The notes below the pieces were generated by a model. That model was not told where the DNA came from. It saw nothing but the letters and a program-made list of their open reading frames with translations, and did not search any database. Made by a program: the position numbers and the translations under genes. Positions 1 to 5,073 of a stretch of DNA of 5,073 nucleotides are shown in pieces. The DNA is from Sulfurimonas sp. GTDB taxonomy: Bacteria > Campylobacterota > Campylobacteria > Campylobacterales > Sulfurimonadaceae. The stretch lies in the NCBI GenBank assembly GCA_026987995.1, contig JALSMC010000016.1:1-5073 (forward strand). Reading direction: 5' to 3'. Positions within the stretch are counted from its first letter, which is position 1. The number at the start of each line of letters is the position of its first letter.

Positions 1-534
1 AAATGCCACATCATCCGTTCTATATATATGTGTAAGTTCTACTTTTTCAAATGCCATCAATTCCCACACCTCTGACTCAAATGCAAAATGCACATCGTTT
101 GAACCTCTCACAACTGGAGGAAGCTGTAAAAAATCACCGACGACTAAAAGTGTGCCATTAAAATCAGCCTGACTCAAACGCAGAGCTATCATCTCAAAAA
201 GAGCATCACTCACCATACTTATCTCATCTATCACTATGAGTTGCATCGCGTTTATGAGCTTTTTTATCTTCTTTTTTATCTCAAACTTACCTTTAGCTTG
301 TAAGTCTTCTACATCATTTGCTATGCCTAAGTCCAAAAAGCTATGCAGGGTTTGCCCACCTATAAGAGTAGCTGCCATCCCAGTTGAGCCAAGTTTAGCC
401 ACTTTTTTTGCATCACTCTCAAACTGTTCTATTATCTCACGAGTAATAGTTGTTTTACCAACTCCTGCACCACCGGTTAAGAAAACATTCTTTTTTGATT
501 TTAATTTATCTATCGTAACATTTAGCCAATTCAT
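1..534 (-). CDS. PIF1-like SF1B DNA helicase / AAA-family ATPase, N-terminal part (3' end outside window)
   Basis: The minus-strand frame from ATG at 534 runs open for 178 codons to the window edge, so only the N-terminal part is seen. Walker A is GGAGVGKT at residues 21-28. A second block, GSTGMAA to GGQTLHSF (49-66), matches the motif Ia region of PIF1/RecD-type helicases. Walker B is VIDEISM at 101-107, and motif III is GDFLQLPPV at 133-141, which is highly characteristic of PIF1 and related RecD2/TraA helicases. Such enzymes are cytoplasmic 5'-to-3' DNA helicases that use ATP to unwind forked or structured DNA. The helicase motifs begin about 15 residues from the start, so there is no N-terminal accessory domain, and the ATG at 534 is the natural start. 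Its upstream sequence is A/T-rich with no clear Shine-Dalgarno. The gene is divergent from the cyclase gene. Family assignment is firm; the exact cellular role and the C-terminal domains cannot be seen. Confidence 0.9.
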   Translation of the reverse strand, partial: MNWLNVTIDKLKSKKNVFLTGGAGVGKTTITREIIEQFESDAKKVAKLGSTGMAATLIGGQTLHSFLDLGIANDVEDLQAKGKFEIKKKIKKLINAMQLIVIDEISMVSDALFEMIALRLSQADFNGTLLVVGDFLQLPPVVRGSNDVHFAFESEVWELMAFEKVELTHIYRTDDVAF

Positions 535-573
535 AAACTTATTTTAACTTTATTTACTATAAAAACAGCTAAT

Positions 574-598
574 ATATTGTATTATTTCGCAACAATAT
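574..598. repeat. Inverted repeat, 7-bp arms with 11-bp spacer, upstream of the cyclase gene
   Basis: ATATTGT at 574-580 is an exact inverted match to ACAATAT at 592-598, with 11 bp between. The right arm ends two bases before the GGAG ribosome binding site of the cyclase gene, and the left arm overlaps the candidate -10 boxes. It could be an operator for a dimeric regulator or a weak hairpin in the mRNA leader. Because both arms are A/T-rich in an A/T-rich spacer, a chance match is a real possibility. Confidence 0.4.
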
Positions 599-600
599 TT

Positions 601-604
601 GGAG
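601..604 (+). promoter_or_regulatory. Ribosome binding site GGAG that fixes the cyclase start at 610
   Basis: GGAG lies five bases before ATG at 610 (GGAGAAATAATG). The frame is open further upstream to a TTG at 577, but a start there would put this site inside the gene and add 11 residues before the receiver domain. The receiver begins directly with SQRILIVED after the 610 ATG, so 610 is preferred. Confidence 0.8.
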
Positions 605-609
605 AAATA

Positions 610-1857
610 ATGAGTCAGAGAATACTTATAGTCGAAGATAACAAAACACTTGCAAAACTTATCTCAAAAAAAATCGAATTGGCACTCGACTTCAAAGTAG
701 ATGTAGCCTACTCTCTTGGTGAAGCAAAACTCTTTTTAAAAATGTATAAGTATTTCATCACTCTTCTTGACATCAACCTCCCAGATGCTCCAAATGGAGA
801 AATCGTCGACTATGTTCTGAGCAAAGATAATCGTGTCATTGTTTTAAGTGCAAACATCGACAAAGATTTTCGACAAACTATTCTCAAGAAAAATATCATC
901 GACTATGTCAACAAAGGTGGTGTTAATGACATCAACTACATTATCAACATTATCACTAGACTTCAAAAAAATGAAAACCATACGGTTTTAGTAGTAGATG
1001 ATTCTATGGTTTTTAGAAAACAGATGCAAAATATCTTAGAAAATATGTTCTTTAAAGTCATCTCAGTGGCTCATGGTGAAGAAGCTTTAAATATTTTAAA
1101 CTCTCGCACCGACATTAACTTAATCCTCACAGACTACCATATGCCTGTTATGGATGGATTGGAACTAACATACGAGATACGAAAAGAGCACACTAAAAAT
1201 GACCTTGCGATTCTCGCCGTATCTTCTAACAAAGACAATGAAGTCAATGCTTTATTTTTAAAAACTGGGGCAAATGACTTCATCACAAAACCTTTTTCAA
1301 AAGAAGAGTTTTCTTGTCGCATAAACAACACGATTGAAGCATTAGAGAACATTCAAATCGTTACAAACCATGCAAACCGTGACTACTTAACAGGTCTATA
1401 TAATCGTCGTTACTTTTTTGATGCTATGAGTGAATACGAGAACGAAATAGCAGACGGTGGTGAAAAGTTTGCTGTAGCGATGATAGATATTGACCATTTT
1501 AAACAGATTAATGACACTTATGGTCATGAAATAGGCGATAAAATCATCGTTGCCTTATCTGAAATACTCAGAACCTCAACAAGTCACAGAGATATAGTCG
1601 CACGATTTGGTGGAGAAGAATTTTGTATGGTTCTAAAAAACATAAATCGTTACAGTGCCTTAGATATTTTTGAACGAATTCGTCAAGAGATTGAGCACTT
1701 TAGCTTTAGTATTGATAAAGAAAACTTTATCAAGTTTACCATATCTATTGGAGCCGTGGTTCATACTGGTGAAGAGCTTGAAGAGACCATCAATAATGCT
1801 GATATGATGTTATATAAAGCAAAAAACAGTGGTAGAAATCAAGTGGTGTTTGAGTAA
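610..1857 (+). CDS. REC-REC-GGDEF response regulator, diguanylate cyclase (PleD/CbrR architecture)
   Basis: This 415-residue cytoplasmic protein has two receiver domains and a C-terminal GGDEF domain. REC1 (about 3-118) has E9/D10, phospho-acceptor D54 (LLDINLPD), S80 and K102. REC2 (about 125-245) has D130/D131, D175 (LTDYHMPVMDG), S205/S206 and K227 (TKPF). Both look able to accept phosphate, unlike PleD, whose second receiver serves as a dimerisation adaptor. The GGDEF domain (about 255-415) starts with DYLTGLYNRR and has D293, N301, H306, D310 and an intact GGEEF at 334-338, so it should condense two GTP to c-di-GMP. The inhibitory I-site is degraded: the RxxD motif reads SHRD at 325-328, with Ser where Arg is expected. 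C. jejuni CbrR, a bile-resistance regulator, has the same layout and nearly the same length; orthology is not shown. No histidine kinase lies in the window. NhaA starts 2 bp after the stop, so the two genes are probably co-translated. Confidence 0.93.
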   Translation: MSQRILIVEDNKTLAKLISKKIELALDFKVDVAYSLGEAKLFLKMYKYFITLLDINLPDAPNGEIVDYVLSKDNRVIVLSANIDKDFRQTILKKNIIDYVNKGGVNDINYIINIITRLQKNENHTVLVVDDSMVFRKQMQNILENMFFKVISVAHGEEALNILNSRTDINLILTDYHMPVMDGLELTYEIRKEHTKNDLAILAVSSNKDNEVNALFLKTGANDFITKPFSKEEFSCRINNTIEALENIQIVTNHANRDYLTGLYNRRYFFDAMSEYENEIADGGEKFAVAMIDIDHFKQINDTYGHEIGDKIIVALSEILRTSTSHRDIVARFGGEEFCMVLKNINRYSALDIFERIRQEIEHFSFSIDKENFIKFTISIGAVVHTGEELEETINNADMMLYKAKNSGRNQVVFE

Positions 1858-1859
1858 TC

Positions 1860-3194
1860 ATGATACTTTATGCACCTTGGGAAAAAGCTTTTAAAAAAGT
1901 ATCTACACCACTAGAACATTTTATACATGCACAAACTACAACAGGTATTATACTTATGTGTATGACTATCGTAGCTCTTATCTTAGCTAACTCACCTCTC
2001 ACACAAGATTATGCACGTTTTTTTCATACTGAAGTTGAACTTAACATCGGTTCATGGCACCTATCTCATAACATCCACCACTGGATAAATGATGGACTCA
2101 TGGCTATTTTCTTCTTTATGATTGGACTGGAAATAAAAAGAAATATTTTAGTAGGAGAACTCTCAAACATAAAAGTAGCTATGCTTCCTATACTCTCTGC
2201 CATTGGTGGAATGGCTATGCCTGCTCTTATCTACATTGCTATTAACAGGGGAGGTGATGGAGTCGTTGGTTGGGGTATTCCTATGGCAACAGATATCGCT
2301 TTTGCCATTAGTGCCCTTGTTCTTCTAGGAAACCGTGTATCATCTTCGCTTGTAACTTTTCTTATCGCCCTTGCTATTGTAGATGACCTTGGAGCAGTTG
2401 TGGTCATTGCAGTTTTTTATACTGAGCAGATACACCTCATACCATTGGCACTTGCAGGTGTGAGTTTTCTTTTTATGATAGTTTTTAACCGTTTTGGTAT
2501 TCATATGATACTTCCCTATTTCATTGCAGGCATTGCAATGTGGCTCTTTATGCTTGAGTCTGGTGTGCATGCGACTATAGCAGGGGTTATAGCCGCTCTT
2601 GCTATACCCTCTCGTCCAAAAATGACACCGCATGATTTTACATCTCATACAAAGAACTTACTTCAAGAGTATGACAACTATCCTATTGCTACTGACTACT
2701 CTTTACATGAAAAACAAAAAGCTATCCTCATAAACATTAAAGACCGTATCGACTCCATAGGTTCTCCTGCTGCACGGCTGGAACATGAGCTACACCTCCC
2801 TGTCAGTTTGATTGTTATTCCCCTTTTTGCTTTAGCAAATGCGGGGATTAGCATCGACTTTTCATCTATTGGTTCGACTATTATGGAACCAGTTGCTTTA
2901 GGTATCATCTGTGGTCTCATTCTTGGAAAAGTTTTAGGTATCGCAGGTGTTGCATGGCTTGCCATAAAACTTGGTATTGCAAAACTCCCAGAGGGAAGTA
3001 CCATGAGTCAAGTTTTTGGAGTAGCATTCTTAGGTGGTATCGGTTTTACTATGTCTATCTTTGTCGCAGATTTAGCATTTATTGGCAATGAGGCATTTAT
3101 CTTTCAAGCCAAGATTGGGATTCTCTCTGCCTCACTCATAGCAGGTCTTTTTGGTTATCTTTGGCTTTACTATGTTGCTCAAAGCAAAACTTAA
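1860..3194 (+). CDS. nhaA: Na+/H+ antiporter NhaA
   Basis: This is an inner-membrane antiporter that exports Na+ (or Li+) in exchange for H+, setting internal pH and sodium. The 444-residue product carries the family's signatures: GLEIKR at 89-94, ATDIAFA at 143-149, LAIVDDLGA at 171-179, SGVHATIAGV at 234-243, PLFALANAG at 321-329, GK at 356-357 and GGIGFTMSIF at 392-401. The E. coli functional residues D133, D163, D164 and K300 correspond to D145, D175, D176 and K357, all present. About 12 hydrophobic segments run from roughly residue 25 to 438. It is longer than the 388-residue E. coli protein, mainly because of a hydrophilic loop of about 55 residues (251-305) before ARLEHEL, where E. coli has about a dozen. 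The ATG lies 2 bp after the cyclase stop, with no strong Shine-Dalgarno, which suggests translational coupling. The start fits because APWEKAFKKVSTPLEHF is a normal NhaA N terminus. Confidence 0.97.
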   Translation: MILYAPWEKAFKKVSTPLEHFIHAQTTTGIILMCMTIVALILANSPLTQDYARFFHTEVELNIGSWHLSHNIHHWINDGLMAIFFFMIGLEIKRNILVGELSNIKVAMLPILSAIGGMAMPALIYIAINRGGDGVVGWGIPMATDIAFAISALVLLGNRVSSSLVTFLIALAIVDDLGAVVVIAVFYTEQIHLIPLALAGVSFLFMIVFNRFGIHMILPYFIAGIAMWLFMLESGVHATIAGVIAALAIPSRPKMTPHDFTSHTKNLLQEYDNYPIATDYSLHEKQKAILINIKDRIDSIGSPAARLEHELHLPVSLIVIPLFALANAGISIDFSSIGSTIMEPVALGIICGLILGKVLGIAGVAWLAIKLGIAKLPEGSTMSQVFGVAFLGGIGFTMSIFVADLAFIGNEAFIFQAKIGILSASLIAGLFGYLWLYYVAQSKT

Positions 3195-3200
3195 TCTCAA

Positions 3201-3243
3201 GAGGAATATAATGCTCAAAATTATTAAAAAAGTTGAAATATGA
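3201..3243 (+). CDS. Short upstream ORF (10 codons) with strong RBS, coupled to the PAS gene
   Basis: GAGGA at 3201-3205 lies five bases before ATG at 3211, the best ribosome binding site in the nhaA-PAS gap. The ORF encodes [10 protein letters not shown] and stops at TGA 3241-3243. That stop overlaps the PAS gene start in an ATGA (3240-3243), the classical arrangement for termination-reinitiation. The PAS start has no good Shine-Dalgarno of its own; only A-rich sequence precedes it. The frame of the PAS gene has a TGA at 3234-3236, so the PAS start cannot extend upstream. I infer a leader peptide that loads ribosomes for the PAS gene; whether the peptide itself matters is unknown. It could also be a remnant of an older N terminus. 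The feature includes the ribosome binding site; the coding part is 3211-3243. Confidence 0.5.
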
Positions 3244-3737
3244 ACATATCACCAACAAAAATTGAACAAACATTTGATAGCGGTGTTCTTCTTGTTACTA
3301 AGACGAACCTCAAAGGTATCATCACATATGCGAACCGTGGTTTTACCGATATTGTACAGATGAAGGAAAGCGACCTTGTAGGCAAACCTCATAATGTCAT
3401 TCGCCATCCTGATATGCCAAAGATTATCTTTAAGTACCTCTGGCAATATCTCCAAGAAAACAAAGAGATACATGCATATGTAAAAAACATCTGTGCAGAT
3501 GGCTCTTTTTACTGGGTCATGGCAAATGTAACACCTTCACTCTATAAAGGTAAAGTTGTCGGTTACCACTCAGCACGTAGAAAACCAACTAAAGAAGCTT
3601 TAGAGGTTATCATCCCTCTGTATGCAAAACTACTCCAAGCGGAAAGATCAGGTGGCTTGCATGCAAGTGAAAAAATGATGAACGAACTACTTCAAGAAAA
3701 AGGAATGAACTATGACGAATTTATCCTCTCTTTCTAA
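3240..3737 (+). CDS. Aer/CetB-like PAS domain energy-taxis sensor
   Basis: This small soluble protein has 165 residues and a single PAS domain (about 12-117) followed by a probably helical tail (118-165). The PAS closely follows the flavin-binding type of Aer: [10 protein letters not shown] at 26-35, [17 protein letters not shown] at 44-60, and a [12 protein letters not shown] stretch at 88-99. R55, H56 and D58 line up with Aer R57, H58 and D60, which are needed for FAD binding, so FAD is the likely cofactor and cellular redox or electron-transport state the likely input. Unlike Aer it has no membrane anchor or signalling domain; those are in the next gene. C. jejuni CetB is also a PAS-only protein of about this size that works with CetA, and this pair looks equivalent. 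Start 3240 is preferred because TGA at 3234 blocks extension and the next in-frame Met (41) is inside the PAS fold. Other PAS-MCP pairs exist, so the cetB name is not assigned. Confidence 0.88.
   Translation: MNISPTKIEQTFDSGVLLVTKTNLKGIITYANRGFTDIVQMKESDLVGKPHNVIRHPDMPKIIFKYLWQYLQENKEIHAYVKNICADGSFYWVMANVTPSLYKGKVVGYHSARRKPTKEALEVIIPLYAKLLQAERSGGLHASEKMMNELLQEKGMNYDEFILSF
3700..3704 (+). promoter_or_regulatory. Ribosome binding site AAGGA inside the PAS gene, sets the chemoreceptor start
   Basis: AAGGA lies seven bases before ATG at 3712, inside the last codons of the PAS gene. It supports a chemoreceptor start that overlaps the PAS gene by 26 bp rather than a later start. No other in-frame ATG occurs before the first membrane segment. 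Confidence 0.75.
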
Positions 3738-5073
3738 GATACATTATGCAAACTATGCACACTTAATTGTTATATCTTTAGGCCTTTTCATAAGTGGAGT
3801 ACTTTTTGATTTTCACCTAGTCTCTTTTCTTTTTGGCTTAGCAAACATTGCTATCGCTTTGTATGCTTACAAACAGATATCAGTAGCAACAAAAAGCATC
3901 CAAAAAACTACAAGTATCATTACACAAGCAGTCAAAGATGGAAACTTTGAGAATCGCCAAACATGTATTGAAGATGGTGGAGAAATAGCCGAACTTGCAT
4001 GGAATATCAACGACCTTTTTGATCAGATAGAGAGTCTGCTTCGTGAGATAAACACTTCCATCGAGTATGCAGCACATCATAAATACTTTCGCCGAATCAA
4101 TACCGTAGGACTCAATGATGTTTTTGATAAAACAGGACAACTTGTAAACACAAGTATTGATGCAATGCAAGAAGAGTATAAAGAACAGTCACATAAAAAT
4201 GTTATTTATGAGATAACACAAGAGGGAGAGAGTCTTGCTTCTGGTTTTTCTAAAATCCAAGAACAGCTTAGTGACACAAACGATATACTCTCTACTTTAT
4301 CAGTAGAGTCTCAAGAGAGTGCTTCACTTTCTCGCTCAAACAATGAAGTAGTTGAAGCGATGAATGAAAACTTTCAAAAACTCTCAGAAATTATTAACCA
4401 AAATGATGAATCTATCGAGGGTGTATCAAGCAAAACTGCCGAAATCACTTCTGTAATAGATCTCATTAAAGATATCGCAGACCAGACAAACTTACTCGCT
4501 CTAAACGCAGCCATAGAAGCAGCACGTGCAGGTGAGCATGGTCGTGGATTTGCTGTTGTAGCAGATGAAGTTCGTAAACTCGCAGAACGAACACAAAAAG
4601 CAACAAATGAGATAACTATCTCTATCTCAACACTCCAACAAGAAGCAAATGGAATGTTAGATAATTCTAAAGCACTCAATGAAATAGCTAACACCTCTAC
4701 AAAGAATGTTCAAACACTCTACTCTTCTCTTGAACGATTTAATCAAACTAGTGAATCAGCTTTAGCTTCTACTCGTTACATGAAAAACAAAAACTTCATA
4801 ATACTTGCAAAAATCGACCATATTCTTTTCAAAGATGATGCACTTGACCATCTTCAAGCAGATGAGTATAAAGAGTTTAGTGACCATACACATTGTAGAC
4901 TTGGAAAGTGGTACAGTGATGAAGGTGCTTCACAATTTGGTCACTCTAAAAGTTTTAAAGCTATGCTAGCTCCACACCAAAAAGTTCATAACGAAGTGCA
5001 TGCTATCTTTGAGCTTCTAAAAGAAAAAGGCATCACAGCTGCACAAACTCCTATAAAAGAGAAATTTATTGAG
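3712..5073 (+). CDS. CetA-like methyl-accepting chemotaxis protein with C-terminal CZB zinc-binding domain (3' end outside window)
   Basis: The frame is open for 454 codons from ATG 3712 to the window edge. Two hydrophobic segments (about 17-34 and 36-53) form a hairpin with almost no periplasmic loop, so sensing must be cytoplasmic or through a partner. Residues 54-115 resemble a HAMP-type linker, though this is not certain. The MCP signalling domain spans about 175-360 with the conserved hairpin tip region: [20 protein letters not shown] (254-273) and [18 protein letters not shown] (277-294), the part that binds CheA and CheW. A possible methylation pair is Q201-E202. The C terminus is a CZB domain: H370, F373, C395-R-L-G-K-W400, H422 and H426, expected to bind zinc through three His and one Cys. 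The gene overlaps the PAS gene by 26 bp, which favours matched synthesis of sensor and transducer, as with C. jejuni CetB/CetA. The sequence already passes all expected domains, so few residues are probably missing. Confidence 0.9.
   Translation, partial: MTNLSSLSKIHYANYAHLIVISLGLFISGVLFDFHLVSFLFGLANIAIALYAYKQISVATKSIQKTTSIITQAVKDGNFENRQTCIEDGGEIAELAWNINDLFDQIESLLREINTSIEYAAHHKYFRRINTVGLNDVFDKTGQLVNTSIDAMQEEYKEQSHKNVIYEITQEGESLASGFSKIQEQLSDTNDILSTLSVESQESASLSRSNNEVVEAMNENFQKLSEIINQNDESIEGVSSKTAEITSVIDLIKDIADQTNLLALNAAIEAARAGEHGRGFAVVADEVRKLAERTQKATNEITISISTLQQEANGMLDNSKALNEIANTSTKNVQTLYSSLERFNQTSESALASTRYMKNKNFIILAKIDHILFKDDALDHLQADEYKEFSDHTHCRLGKWYSDEGASQFGHSKSFKAMLAPHQKVHNEVHAIFELLKEKGITAAQTPIKEKFIE

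Larger units (their letters stand above)
535..609. promoter_or_regulatory. Divergent intergenic spacer with the likely promoters of the helicase and cyclase genes
   Basis: This 75-bp, very A/T-rich spacer lies between two divergent start codons, so it should hold a promoter for each direction unless one lies inside a gene. Candidate -10 boxes are TATTAT at 580-585 (or TATATT at 573-578) for the plus strand and TATAGT at 556-561 read on the minus strand. No convincing -35 hexamer sits at 16-18 bp from any of them. This is common in Campylobacterota, where the housekeeping promoter relies on the -10 box and T-rich upstream sequence. The position argument is strong; the individual boxes are weak guesses. 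Confidence 0.4.

Noticed and set aside
236..547. Open frame of 103 codons on the plus strand
   Set aside because: It lies opposite the PIF1-like helicase, has no RBS, and its composition (Phe/Ser/Cys/Pro-rich) is that of an antisense shadow.
577..609. TTG start at 577 adding 11 residues to the cyclase
   Set aside because: GGAG at 601 would lie inside the gene. ATG 610 has correct RBS spacing and begins directly at the receiver fold.
2340..3004. Two open frames of about 102 codons on the minus strand inside nhaA
   Set aside because: They are shadows of the clearly coding nhaA, with no recognisable motifs or ribosome binding sites.
3162..3179. Sigma-54-like TTGGC...TTGCT before the PAS gene
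   Set aside because: The GG and GC elements are 14 bases apart instead of 12, which sigma-54 does not tolerate, and the stretch is coding nhaA sequence.
3195..3239. Terminator or independent promoter between nhaA and the PAS gene
   Set aside because: No hairpin with a T run and no clear -10/-35 pair are visible; the space is mostly filled by the RBS and mini-ORF.
3226..3240. Frameshift at the A6 run fusing the mini-ORF to the PAS gene
   Set aside because: The PAS frame has TGA at 3234-3236, so slippage at A6 would meet a stop before reaching the PAS start.
3880..4694. Minus-strand open frames of 96 and 106 codons within the chemoreceptor gene
   Set aside because: The plus frame encodes continuous MCP signalling sequence with invariant hairpin residues; the minus frames have no supporting signals.

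Overview
This A+T-rich window has short intergenic gaps and reads like a chromosomal segment from a Campylobacterota (Epsilonproteobacteria) species, probably a free-living relative of Sulfurimonas, Sulfuricurvum or Arcobacter. That is an inference from gene content, not a database match. The supporting content is a stand-alone Aer-type PAS protein of 165 residues followed by a membrane chemoreceptor (the CetB/CetA arrangement known from Campylobacter jejuni), a REC-REC-GGDEF regulator of about 415 residues (the architecture of C. jejuni CbrR and Caulobacter PleD), a PIF1-like helicase and NhaA.

Layout. On the minus strand, 1-534 holds the first 178 codons of a PIF1-like superfamily 1B helicase whose 3' end lies outside the window. 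A 75-bp divergent spacer (535-609) separates it from four plus-strand genes: a double-receiver diguanylate cyclase (610-1857), nhaA (1860-3194), an Aer/CetB-like PAS protein (3240-3737) and a CetA-like methyl-accepting chemotaxis protein (3712 to beyond 5073). Gaps on the plus strand are +2 bp, +45 bp and a 26-bp overlap. No terminator-like hairpin is visible between these genes, so one transcript is plausible. No RNA genes, insertion sequences, CRISPR arrays or long repeats were seen, and no gene-free stretch exceeds 100 bp.

How the genes may work together. The last two genes look like a split energy-taxis receptor: a soluble flavin-binding PAS sensor and a membrane-anchored signalling partner with no periplasmic sensing domain. 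The partner also carries a C-terminal chemoreceptor zinc-binding (CZB) domain that fits the published spacing motif residue for residue. The cyclase would feed phosphorelay signals into c-di-GMP level, and NhaA exchanges Na+ for H+. A link between motility or attachment decisions and ion or energy status is possible, but co-location is the only evidence.

The least ordinary details are a 10-codon upstream ORF that has the only good ribosome binding site before the PAS gene and ends in an ATGA overlap with its start; the CZB domain on the receptor partner; the loss of the first Arg of the c-di-GMP inhibitory site in the cyclase; and a 7-bp inverted repeat just upstream of the cyclase ribosome binding site. 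I found nothing that clearly amounts to a wholly undescribed system.
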